Positions 36,203 through 43,882 of a DNA stretch of 64,000 nucleotides are shown here, piece after piece. Within the stretch, counting starts at the first letter, position 1; every line of letters begins with the position of its first letter. Position numbers and translations under genes: made by a program. The notes below the pieces were generated by a model, which was not told the origin of the DNA, made no database searches, and worked only from the letters and a program-made list of their open reading frames with translations. The stretch comes from Sphingomonas hengshuiensis (lineage in GTDB: Bacteria; Pseudomonadota; Alphaproteobacteria; Sphingomonadales; Sphingomonadaceae), in NCBI RefSeq assembly GCF_000935025.1, contig NZ_CP010836.1, positions 1,550,001-1,614,000 on the forward strand, read 5' to 3'.

Positions 36203-36231
36203 GAATGGATCCCAGCCCGCGCTGGGATGAC
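36203..36231. repeat. Right arm of palindromic repeat interrupted by IS30
   Basis: GAATGGATCCCAGC-CCGC-GCTGGGATGAC. Its reverse complement has the same frame (GTCATCC...GGATCCATTC) as the left arm at 35078, with a different inner stem that still pairs. Confidence 0.7.
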
Positions 36232-36292
36232 GGCGTTTGTGTTTGCTCGCTGCCATATGCGACAGCCTTGGGTTACGCAGGGGGAGTACAGC

Positions 36293-36318
36293 GGGGCCGC
36301 CCGGTCGGGGGCGGCCCC
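36293..36318 (-). terminator. GC-rich hairpin after the aminotransferase gene
   Basis: GGGGCCGCC and GGGCGGCCCC around a 7-base loop form a strong stem just beyond the stop of the minus-strand aminotransferase gene. There is no clear T-run, so it may be a weak or factor-assisted terminator. Confidence 0.4.
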
Positions 36319-36325
36319 GCCGGCG

Positions 36326-37480
36326 TCAGGCGGTCAGCACCTTGTCGACCGCGACGCAGAACGCCTTCATCTCGTCGGCCGAACCCACGGTGACGCGCCC
36401 GACGGTCGGCCAGATCGCCCAGCTCCGCCCGATCTGCACGCCATTGGCAAGCAGCGCGGCCTGCACCTCCTTGGCCGGCTTCTGCCAGTCGACCATGAAC
36501 ATGTTGCCCTCGCTGCCCGGCAGCACCTTGACGCCCCGCTTGGTGAGCCAGGCGATCGTCGCCTCGCGCGTCGCGACCATCTCGGCGCGGCGCGCCTTGA
36601 TGTCGGCGGTCTGGGTATAGGCGGCGGCGCCGCACGCAACGGCGGTCATCGGCAGCGTGCCGGTGACCTGGAACCCGTCATAGCGCATCATCCGCTGTTG
36701 CAGCGCGGGGTCGGAGAAGGTCAGCCCCAGCCGCATCCCCGCCATGCCGAACAGCTTGGAGAAGGTGCGCATGACGATCACGTCCTTGCGCGTCGCCGCC
36801 AGATACGCCGCGCTCGGCGCCTCGGAGAAGTGCAGATAGGCCTCGTCGACCAGCAGCACCGCATCGGCGGGCTTGTTCGCGGCCAGCCACTCGATGTCGG
36901 CCAGCGGCGTGACGGTCCCCGTCGGGTTGTTCGGCGAGCAGATGTAATAGAGCCCGGCGTTCGGATTGGCGGCGAGCATCGCCTTGACGTCGGCGCCCTT
37001 GCCCTGCGCCATCGGCACCTTGGCGAGCGGCGCGCCCAGCCATGCGGCGGCGCGCCATGCCGCTTCGAACGTCGGATCGGGCGTCACCAGTCCCTTGGTC
37101 GGCGAGCAGAACGAGATCACCGTGCGGACGAGCGGGTCGCCCGATCCGGGCCAGGCCAGGATATGGCTCTCGGGCAGCTTCTCGACCATCGCGACGGTCT
37201 TGATCAGCTTCTCGCGCTCGCCGTCGGGGTCGTAGCGATTGCCCTGCGCGACGATCTTGGCCGCCGCAGCCTGGCCGGCGGGGAAGGGGCCGGTCCAGCA
37301 TTCATTGGCGCCGATCTGGATCGCGCCGGCGACGGCCTTTGCCGCCTGGCTCTGCCCGAATGCCGGGGCTGCGCCCGATGCGACGGCAGCACCCGTCCCG
37401 AGCAGCGCCGCGACCCGCCCCAGCTGGCGGCGCGAATATCCACGTTCGAGTAATTCTTCCTGTACGCCCCTGTTCAGCAT
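36326..37480 (-). CDS. HisC-like PLP aminotransferase with Tat signal peptide
   Basis: The 384-residue protein opens with a twin-arginine signal: YSRRQLGRVAALLGTGAAVA, then cleavage near AFG-QS (about residue 42). The rest is a class I/II aminotransferase of the histidinol-phosphate type: CSPNNPTGT (substrate Asn), VDEAYLHF (Asp contacting the PLP ring), TFSKLFGMAGMRLG with Lys242 as the PLP lysine, and GRVTVGSADEM near the end. Export of such an enzyme is unusual. The start at 37480 is set by the signal peptide. The substrate is unknown. Confidence 0.88.
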   Translation of the reverse strand: MLNRGVQEELLERGYSRRQLGRVAALLGTGAAVASGAAPAFGQSQAAKAVAGAIQIGANECWTGPFPAGQAAAAKIVAQGNRYDPDGEREKLIKTVAMVEKLPESHILAWPGSGDPLVRTVISFCSPTKGLVTPDPTFEAAWRAAAWLGAPLAKVPMAQGKGADVKAMLAANPNAGLYYICSPNNPTGTVTPLADIEWLAANKPADAVLLVDEAYLHFSEAPSAAYLAATRKDVIVMRTFSKLFGMAGMRLGLTFSDPALQQRMMRYDGFQVTGTLPMTAVACGAAAYTQTADIKARRAEMVATREATIAWLTKRGVKVLPGSEGNMFMVDWQKPAKEVQAALLANGVQIGRSWAIWPTVGRVTVGSADEMKAFCVAVDKVLTA

Positions 37481-37672
37481 GATCGTCACCCCTGTTGCTA
37501 TCGGACAAGTCCGACCCCGCTGCGAGCAAACCGCTCGCAAGTGCCGGCATCCCTCCAGGCGGAACGACATGCGTGTCGCGCGCACCGCGCGCCGCAGGTC
37601 TTGTGACACATACTTTACTATCGGCGGGGCGCTGGCAACCGGCCCGTCACCGATTCTCGCAGCTGATTCGAT

Positions 37673-38059
37673 TCAGTTCCCGCCGCGCCGCGCGTCGATG
37701 CTCCACGGCCCCGCGCCCGCTGCCGCCAGATACAGGAAGATGAACGTAAACAGCAGGATGGGCTCACCGCCATTCACTGCGGGAAAGAAGCCCTTCGACG
37801 CGTGCGCCATGAAATATCCGACCGCGCACATCCCCGATGCGATGAACGCCACCGGGCGCGTGAACAGCCCGATCAGCAGCAGCGCGCCCCCGGCCAGCTC
37901 GATCGCGCCCGCCGCCAGCAGCAGCGGCGGCAGCGGGGCGGGCATCGGGAAGGGCGGCACCCCGAAATATTTGGAAAGCCCGTGCTGGAGAAAGCTCAGC
38001 GCGGCGACGATCCGCAGCACGCTGAGCAATGGTCCGGACCAGCTTGGCGGTATCGGCAT
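37673..38059 (-). CDS. DoxX family membrane protein
   Basis: The 128-residue protein has four hydrophobic segments. RIVAALSFLQHGLSKYFG, AIELAGGALLLIGLFTRPVA and GYFMAHASKGFFP match the DoxX family, small inner-membrane proteins linked to redox stress in some bacteria. No partner lies nearby. Confidence 0.85.
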   Translation of the reverse strand: MPIPPSWSGPLLSVLRIVAALSFLQHGLSKYFGVPPFPMPAPLPPLLLAAGAIELAGGALLLIGLFTRPVAFIASGMCAVGYFMAHASKGFFPAVNGGEPILLFTFIFLYLAAAGAGPWSIDARRGGN

Positions 38060-38125
38060 CGTGTCTCTTCCCGTCTTGTTACGGGGGCGATGCTTTCATA
38101 GCGCCGGTCGCGCGTCAATCGCCGC

Positions 38126-38404
38126 TCAGGCAGTGAAGCGCTTGGTAAAGCCCTTGTTCGGCTTTTCGTCATCGGCGGCGAATGCCTCGACATTGGCGAC
38201 CCGCGCCTGTCCCGGCCCGGTCTGCGCGCCCTCGATCAGCGCGGCCAGCGCCTCGTCTTCGCCCGCCGCCAGGATCTCGACGCGCCCGTCCTTGGTATTG
38301 CGCACCCATCCCGTCAGCCCGGTGCGCTGCGCCGTGCGCACCACCCAGTCGCGATAGCCGACGCCCTGAACGCGCCCCGAAACGATGATCCTCTTGGTCG
38401 TCAT
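38126..38404 (-). CDS. acyP: Acylphosphatase
   Basis: The 92-residue enzyme hydrolyses acyl phosphates. The phosphate loop GRVQGVGYRDW carries catalytic Arg18, and GWVRNTKDGRVEI carries Asn36. The ATG at 38404 was chosen; a GTG five codons upstream would add MSVGF. The length is standard. Confidence 0.92.
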   Translation of the reverse strand: MTTKRIIVSGRVQGVGYRDWVVRTAQRTGLTGWVRNTKDGRVEILAAGEDEALAALIEGAQTGPGQARVANVEAFAADDEKPNKGFTKRFTA

Positions 38405-38515
38405 AAACCCCACGCTCACTCGGCCCCGCCACTTCAGGCCTGTCGTGCCTGTCTAGCACGGCGCGGGGCTTGGCAAGCGGCGCGTCGCAGCACTTCGCCG
38501 CAACGGCTGCACGGG

Positions 38516-38992
38516 TCAGGGGTAGGAAATCGCTAGGATTTCATATTCGCGCTCGCCGCCGGGCAAAGTCACGCGACGCACATCGCCCAGCGTCGCCCCG
38601 CGCAGCGCGCGCGCGAAGGGCGAATTCCACCCGACATGCCCGGTGCCCGCCTCGGCCTCGTCATCGCCGACCAGCGTCAGCACGCGCTGGTTGTCGTCTT
38701 CATCGGCCACCGTGACGGTCGCCCCGAAATAGACGCGGCTGCGGTCGGGCTGCTGCGCCGGATCGACGACCTTGGCCGCCTTCATCCGCCGCGACAGCCA
38801 GCCCAGCCGCCGGTCGATCTCGCGCAATCGCTTGCGGCCATAGATGTAATCGCCATTCTCCGATCGGTCGCCATTGCCCGCGGCCCAGGAGATCGTCTCG
38901 ACCAGCTTCGGGCGCTCGCCGCCGAACAGCGCGTCATATTCGGCCTTGAGCGCCGAATAGCCCGACGGAGTGATATAGTTGGGGCGGTCCAT
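38516..38992 (-). CDS. greB: Transcription elongation factor GreB
   Basis: The 158-residue factor rescues backtracked RNA polymerase. The N-terminal coiled coil starts YITPSGYSALKAEYDAL, with acidic tip residues Asp42 and Glu45 in NGDRSENGDY. GRKRLREIDRRLGWL and the C-terminal NSPFARALRGATLGD match the family. The pattern YIYGRKRLREIDRR favours GreB over GreA. R2 copy b lies just upstream. Confidence 0.92.
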   Translation of the reverse strand: MDRPNYITPSGYSALKAEYDALFGGERPKLVETISWAAGNGDRSENGDYIYGRKRLREIDRRLGWLSRRMKAAKVVDPAQQPDRSRVYFGATVTVADEDDNQRVLTLVGDDEAEAGTGHVGWNSPFARALRGATLGDVRRVTLPGGEREYEILAISYP

Positions 38993-39033
38993 TGCGGAGT
39001 GCCTCGTCGGATTGGTTGGAACATGCGCGCGGG

Positions 39034-39160
39034 GGTGTTTCAGCGCGGCCTCGGCTCGCTCCCCCACCCGGCCACCCAACGCCAGTATTTTATGGGTGGC
39101 CGGGTGGGGGAGCGGGCCGGGGCCGCAATGCGCCGCGAGGCGCATCAAAAACAACCATTA
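39034..39160. repeat. R2 long palindrome, copy b
   Basis: A degenerate copy of the element at 22912. The core arms (39045-39078 and 39093-39126) contain CGCTCCCCCACCCGGCCACC and GGTGGCCGGGTGGGGGAGCG, and the flanks hold GTGTTT, GCGCCGCGAGGCGC and AAACAAC in the family order. It fills the gap between the transglycosylase stop and the greB start. Arms have mismatches, unlike copy a. Confidence 0.82.
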
Positions 39161-41152
39161 ACCTGGGCGGTTCTTGCCCAGATACCAGCTCAGATTCGCC
39201 GGGCCCCGGCTGCGCGCCACCTCGGGGTTGAGCAGGTCATAGACCACGGCATTCTCCAGCACGCGCTGGACATAGTTCTTGGTCTCGAAGATCGGAATTT
39301 CCTCGACCCATTTGACGATGTCGCCGCCCGGCATGCGCGGATCGCCGTTCGCGCGGATCCATTTGTTCACATTGCCCGGCCCGGCATTATACGCCGCCAC
39401 CGCGAGCGGATAGCTGCCGTACAGCGTGTACATCCGCTGGAAATAGCTCGACCCGAGCTGGATGTTGTAATCGGTATCGACCGTCAGCGAATCGCGGTTG
39501 TAGCCAAGCCCCAGCTTGCCCGCGGTCTCGCGCGCGGTGCCCGGCATCAGCTGCATCAGCCCGCGCGCGCCGGCATGGCTGACGGCGGCGCGATCGAACT
39601 GGCTTTCCTGCCGCGCGATCGCATGGATCATCGTCCAGTAATCGCGCTGCCCCTCCGGCACCCGCACCGAGGGATAGCCCGCGGCGGTATAGTCCGACAG
39701 CCCGTTGAGCAGCGCACTGCGCCCCACCATCACCCCCAGATCGGGGCGACCGATCGTGCGCGACAGCTCGGCGGCGAGGATATGGTCGGTGTCGCTCGTG
39801 GCGGCTAGCGCGATCTGACGCACGAACAGGCCCTGGTCCGGACGGTTGCCCAGCGTCCCGAGCAGTTGCGCGGCGCGCACCGTCTCCTGGCGGAAGAATG
39901 CCTCGCGCGTCGCGGCGGGAACCGCGCCTGCGTTGAAATCGGGCGGACGGCGCAGCGGGCGGCTGGTCCGCTCGAGCGCAAGCTGGCCGTAATAAAGATC
40001 GGGGAACCCCGCCGCGCGCGCGAAATAGGCTCCGGCGCTGGCCTGGTCGCCCGCCGCCTCGGCGGCGCGGCCTGCCCAATACAGCCCCTTGGACTGAGTC
40101 TGCGGCGTCTTCGATCCGCGCGAATAGCGGTCGAACATGCCCACGGCGTCGCGCGCGCGCCCGAGGCTGTAATAGGCCGTGGTGCCCGCCAGCCAGGTCA
40201 GGCTGGTATAGTCGTCGCGCTCGCCCAGCGGCAGGTCGCTGATGTCGGTGCCCGCAGGGAATGCGTCGTCGACCTGGCTCGCGATGCGATAGGCGAGGCT
40301 GAACTGCCCGTCCGCCGCCGCGCCGCGCGCCGCGATCAGCAGCACTTCATACCAGGCCTCGCCGTCGCCGGGATAGCTGGCGAGCGCCGGGCGCTGCGCC
40401 AGATAGTCGCGCATCTCCGGGCTCCGCCCCGTGTCGCGCAGCCAGCGCGCGCGATCGGCGATATAGCCCGGATCGGCGCGCCCGAACGCCATCGCCGCGG
40501 CGCCGCGCGCATCGGCATCGGGCGCCTTGGTGCGATAAGCGAGCCGCGCGTCGAACACCGGGCGCTTCGCCGCGGAGACGAAGCCGAGCTGGCGCTGGGC
40601 GAGAGTCAGCGCGCCCTGCCACAACAGCATGTCCATCCGCGCGTCATGGTCCGCCGGAGTCAGCGCGCTCAGAAACCCGCCGAGCAGCCTGGTCTCGTCG
40701 GCGGTCCGCAACTGGCCCGCGCGCCATGCCCGACGCGCCTGCTCCTCGGCCTCGGCCTGGCGCCCCGATGCCGCCAGCGCCTCGGCATAGCGAAGGCGCC
40801 CGGCGGGGGTGAGCGGCGCGTACCGCTCGAAAAAGCGCGTGACCAGCCCCGGCGACGCGGCGCCGCTGTCGAGCACCGTCTCGGCGGCGGCGCGGCGGCT
40901 CGTCTCGCCGGGCCAGCCGGGATGGACGAGCAGGAAGTTGGCGTAATCGGAAAACGGCCAGTTATCCGACTGTTGCAGCCGCTTCCACTCGACCAGCGCG
41001 GCGTCCAGCGCATTCGCCTGGATATAGGGCGGCGCGACGCGCGGCACCCCGCTTTCCAGTGCCATGCGATACCATTCAATCTGGCCCTGCGTAAGTTGCG
41101 AGGAAGCCGCCAGCCCGGAAACACCCGCCAGCAGCAGCGCACTTTTGATCAT
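39158..41152 (-). CDS. Soluble lytic murein transglycosylase (Slt70-like)
   Basis: The 664-residue protein begins with a short signal peptide (SALLLAGVSGLAASS), then a long helical superhelix (about residues 30-470) as in Slt70. The C-terminal SLT domain holds IARQESQFDRAAVS with the catalytic Glu, then GARGLMQLMPGTA and AVAAYNAGPGNVNKW. It cleaves peptidoglycan in the periplasm, giving 1,6-anhydro-muropeptides that AmpG (12587) would import. Confidence 0.93.
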   Translation of the reverse strand: MIKSALLLAGVSGLAASSQLTQGQIEWYRMALESGVPRVAPPYIQANALDAALVEWKRLQQSDNWPFSDYANFLLVHPGWPGETSRRAAAETVLDSGAASPGLVTRFFERYAPLTPAGRLRYAEALAASGRQAEAEEQARRAWRAGQLRTADETRLLGGFLSALTPADHDARMDMLLWQGALTLAQRQLGFVSAAKRPVFDARLAYRTKAPDADARGAAAMAFGRADPGYIADRARWLRDTGRSPEMRDYLAQRPALASYPGDGEAWYEVLLIAARGAAADGQFSLAYRIASQVDDAFPAGTDISDLPLGERDDYTSLTWLAGTTAYYSLGRARDAVGMFDRYSRGSKTPQTQSKGLYWAGRAAEAAGDQASAGAYFARAAGFPDLYYGQLALERTSRPLRRPPDFNAGAVPAATREAFFRQETVRAAQLLGTLGNRPDQGLFVRQIALAATSDTDHILAAELSRTIGRPDLGVMVGRSALLNGLSDYTAAGYPSVRVPEGQRDYWTMIHAIARQESQFDRAAVSHAGARGLMQLMPGTARETAGKLGLGYNRDSLTVDTDYNIQLGSSYFQRMYTLYGSYPLAVAAYNAGPGNVNKWIRANGDPRMPGGDIVKWVEEIPIFETKNYVQRVLENAVVYDLLNPEVARSRGPANLSWYLGKNRPG

Positions 41153-41245
41153 CGGCTGATCATCGGCCCCAGCATGCTGGACATGATACGCATGCGCCGA
41201 CTATCTGCCACCCCCTGAATCGCCTGATTGAGGAAGATTTTCGAT

Positions 41246-42127
41246 ATGTTCTCGGGCTCTATCCCGGCGCTGGTCACGCCGTTCCGCGATGGCGCCTTCG
41301 CCGAAGAGGATTTCCGCGCGCTGGTCGATTGGCAGATCGATCAGGGTTCGGCGGCGCTCGTGCCCTGCGGCACCACCGGCGAAGCCGCGACGCTGAGCAA
41401 GGACGAGCATTTCGAAGTGGTCCGGGTCTGCGTCGATCAGGCGCGGGGCCGCGTGCCGATCCTCGCCGGGGCCGGATCGAACGACACCCGCGTGGCGATC
41501 GGCAATGTCCGCGCCGCGCAGGAATCGGGCGCCGATGCCGCGCTGATGGTCCCGCCTTATTATAACCGCCCGAGCCAGGAGGGCATTTTCCGCCATTTCG
41601 CCGCGGTGGCCGAGGCGACCGAGCTGCCGATCATCCTCTACAACGTCCCCGGCCGTACCGTCACCGATATCCAGCCCGCGACGATGGCGCGGATCGTCGC
41701 GGCGTTCCCCGATACGTTCCTCGGCGTGAAGGACGCGACCGGCCAGCTTGGCCGCGTCTCCGAACAGCGCAGCGGCTGCGGCGCCGGCTTCGTCCAGCTT
41801 TCGGGCAATGACGAAACCGCGCTGGCGTTCAACGCGATGGGCGGGACGGGCTGCATCTCGGTCACCGCCAACGTCGCGCCGGGCCTGTGCGCCGAGTTCC
41901 AGGCGGCCTGGGCGGCGGGCGACAGGGCAGGGGCGCTGGCGCTGCACGACCGGCTCTATCCGCTCCACCTCGCCATGTTCACCGACGCCTCGCCGGGCCC
42001 GGTGAAATACGCGATGTCGCGCGTGGTGCCGGGCTTCCCGACCGAACTGCGCCTGCCAATGACCGAAGCGAGCGACGCCAGCCGCGCGGCGGTGGATGCG
42101 GCGCTGGCGCATGCCGGGCTGGTTTAG
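41246..42127 (+). CDS. dapA: 4-hydroxy-tetrahydrodipicolinate synthase
   Basis: The 293-residue TIM barrel condenses pyruvate and aspartate semialdehyde toward lysine and diaminopimelate. Thr43/Thr44 in CGTTGEAATLS, Tyr132 in ILYNVPGRT and Schiff-base Lys162 in LGVKDATG are present. I chose the ATG at 41246, preceded by AGGAAG. dapA followed by smpB is a common alphaproteobacterial pair; here a repeat cluster of 0.67 kb separates them. Confidence 0.96.
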   Translation: MFSGSIPALVTPFRDGAFAEEDFRALVDWQIDQGSAALVPCGTTGEAATLSKDEHFEVVRVCVDQARGRVPILAGAGSNDTRVAIGNVRAAQESGADAALMVPPYYNRPSQEGIFRHFAAVAEATELPIILYNVPGRTVTDIQPATMARIVAAFPDTFLGVKDATGQLGRVSEQRSGCGAGFVQLSGNDETALAFNAMGGTGCISVTANVAPGLCAEFQAAWAAGDRAGALALHDRLYPLHLAMFTDASPGPVKYAMSRVVPGFPTELRLPMTEASDASRAAVDAALAHAGLV

Positions 42128-42162
42128 GGCGTAGCGGATCGTCGGGGGCGAGGTCGATGATT

Positions 42163-42237
42163 TTCACACAAAGCCACGAAGCCACAAAGCATAAGGTCGC
42201 TACGACGACTTCGTGCCTTTGTGGCTTCGTGTGAGAA
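42163..42237. repeat. Palindromic element A, copy 1
   Basis: A 75-bp palindrome: TTCACACAAAGCCACGAAG at the left, CTTTGTGGCTTCGTGTGAGA at the right, with a CGACTTCGTGCC segment between. It is the first of three equal-length copies in the dapA-smpB gap. Confidence 0.88.
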
Positions 42238-42273
42238 CCCCACTTCTTCAGCGCCGCGACGCAATAAGTTTTG

Positions 42274-42560
42274 TTTCGCGCAAAGACGCAAAGGCGCAAA
42301 GAGAAGGTTCCAAAGCGCAGCTTCGCCTGCGAAGCACGCCTCCTGCGCCGGCGGGCGGTTGAAAAGAAAAGTGGCTCACACAAAGCCACGAAGCCACCAA
42401 GAATGCAGTCGCACCACCACTTCGTGCCTTTGTGGCTTTGTGTGAGAACACTCCTTCTTCCACTGTTCGCGTGCGCGCAAAGGCGCAACAGCCCCAAAGC
42501 GAAGCTCAGCCCGCGCAGCGCTTCTTCTTCTGCTTTGCGCCTTTGCGTCTTTGCGCGAAA
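42274..42560. repeat. Inverted repeat B enclosing A copy 2
   Basis: A perfect 28-bp arm at 42274-42301 (TTTCGCGCAAAGACGCAAAG... ) is repeated inverted at 42533-42560. Between them lie A copy 2 and GC-rich filler. Both arms are built from 8-9-bp units of the form CGCAAAG-RCGCAAAG, like the A arms. Confidence 0.88.
42375..42449. repeat. Palindromic element A, copy 2
   Basis: A 75-bp copy: CTCACACAAAGCCACGAAGC at the left, TTTGTGGCTTTGTGTGAGAA at the right. It lies inside inverted repeat B. Confidence 0.88.
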
Positions 42561-42599
42561 AAGAACGTCTGCCCCGGGTACCCGGTCGAAAAAGGGCGG

Positions 42600-42674
42600 C
42601 TCACACAAAGCCACGAAGCCACCAGGAATGCGGTCGAAACCACGACTTCGTGGCTTTGTGGCTTTGTGTGAGAA
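42600..42674. repeat. Palindromic element A, copy 3
   Basis: A 75-bp copy with arms CTCACACAAAGCCACGAAGC and GTGGCTTTGTGTGAGAACC. The three copies start 212 and 225 bases apart. The rest of the 42128-42798 gap shows no convincing gene; the frames that cross it are made of repeat translations. Confidence 0.88.
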
Positions 42675-42798
42675 CCCCGCTTCTTAACCTCGACCGTGCT
42701 GCCGCCCGTCGCCCCGCCACGCCTCCGCACCACCACGTCGCCGCCGCACCACAAGCCACTGGCGTTCGCGGCATATCGCCCCTACATGCCCACCTCCC

Positions 42799-43281
42799 AT
42801 GGCCCGCCCACGTCCCGCCACCTTCGACAAAGTAAAGATCGTCGCCGAGAACCGGCGCGCGCGGTATGATTATTTTATCGACCAGGTGTTCGAAGCCGGG
42901 CTCGCGCTCACCGGCACCGAGGTCAAGTCGCTGCGCTTCGGCGAGGGGTCGATCGCGGAGAGCTATGCCGAGGTCAACGATACCGGCGTCTGGCTGATCA
43001 ATGCCAACATCCCCGAATTCAGCCACGGCAACCGCTATAATCACGAGCCCAAGCGCGCTCGTAAATTGCTCCTTCATGAGCGTGAAATAAACAAGCTCCA
43101 CGGCGCCGTTGCACGCGAAGGCATGACGCTCGTTCCGCTTTCCGTCTATTTCAACGGAAAGGGGCGGGCGAAAGTCGAGCTGGCGCTCGCAAAGGGCAAA
43201 AAGACGCATGACAAGCGCGATTCGATCAAGGAGCGGGACTGGAAGCGTGAACAGGGAAGGCTCTTGCGCGATCGCGGATGA
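42799..43281 (+). CDS. smpB: SsrA-binding protein SmpB
   Basis: The 160-residue protein binds tmRNA in trans-translation. [28 protein letters not shown], the [20 protein letters not shown] segment and the basic C-terminal tail [18 protein letters not shown] match the family. No tmRNA gene is seen in the window. Confidence 0.96.
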   Translation: MARPRPATFDKVKIVAENRRARYDYFIDQVFEAGLALTGTEVKSLRFGEGSIAESYAEVNDTGVWLINANIPEFSHGNRYNHEPKRARKLLLHEREINKLHGAVAREGMTLVPLSVYFNGKGRAKVELALAKGKKTHDKRDSIKERDWKREQGRLLRDRG

Positions 43282-43309
43282 TCGGCCTGCAAAGGGGCGC
43301 CTTGGCCGC

Positions 43310-43840
43310 ATGGTCGCCAAGGCGACGCCCAGCCGCGAGTCGATCGCGGGCAATCGCTGGCTGAAGCCGTTTGCGCATCGCGTGATGCATTCGTCGCTGT
43401 GGCGCTTCACCCGGCGCTCGGTGCCGCGCGGCGTCGCGCTGGGCATGGTCACCGGCATCCTGGTGCCGATGGGCCAGATTCCCGCCTCCGCGGTACTCGC
43501 GCTGCCGCTCCGCGCGAACATCCCCGCCGCGGCGGCCACGACCTTCTTCACCAATCCGCTGACTACGCCGCCGCTCTGGGGGCTGGCCTATTGGCTGGGC
43601 AGCCATTTGATCGGCCCGCGCGCGGCGCAGGCGACGGCGTCGGTCACCCCCGGCTGGGCCGACTGGCTGCTGCATCAGGTGGGCCCGGCGCTGCTCGTCG
43701 GGCTGGTCACGCTCACGGCGATACTGACGCTGATCGGCTATTTCGGCTCGGCGCTGGCGTGGCGGCTGTGGATCGCGCGCAAATGGCGGCGGCGTTCGGC
43801 GGAGCGCGCGGCCCGGCCCCCGATTGACGCGGCGTGCTAG
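43310..43840 (+). CDS. DUF2062 membrane protein
   Basis: The 176-residue protein has two or three hydrophobic segments. GVALGMVTGILVPMGQIPAS, then ATTFFTNPLTTPPLWGLAYW, is the DUF2062 signature. The basic C-terminus is cytoplasmic. Function unknown. It follows smpB by 28 bases and is probably co-transcribed. A GTG at 43247 is an alternative start. Confidence 0.82.
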   Translation: MVAKATPSRESIAGNRWLKPFAHRVMHSSLWRFTRRSVPRGVALGMVTGILVPMGQIPASAVLALPLRANIPAAAATTFFTNPLTTPPLWGLAYWLGSHLIGPRAAQATASVTPGWADWLLHQVGPALLVGLVTLTAILTLIGYFGSALAWRLWIARKWRRRSAERAARPPIDAAC

Positions 43841-43882
43841 CGGACTAAGACGGCGCCTTCACTTCGCTCGAAGGGCCGTTCC

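Noticed and set aside
42432..42671. Short frames with repeated TKPRSHQE-like peptides in the dapA-smpB gap
   Set aside because: They are translations of the A palindromes and change frame between copies; not protein-coding.
42163..42674. A possible CRISPR array, because near-identical units recur at 212-225 base steps
   Set aside because: The units are 75-bp palindromes, only three copies, with 137-150-base intervals that themselves contain repeats, and no cas genes are nearby.
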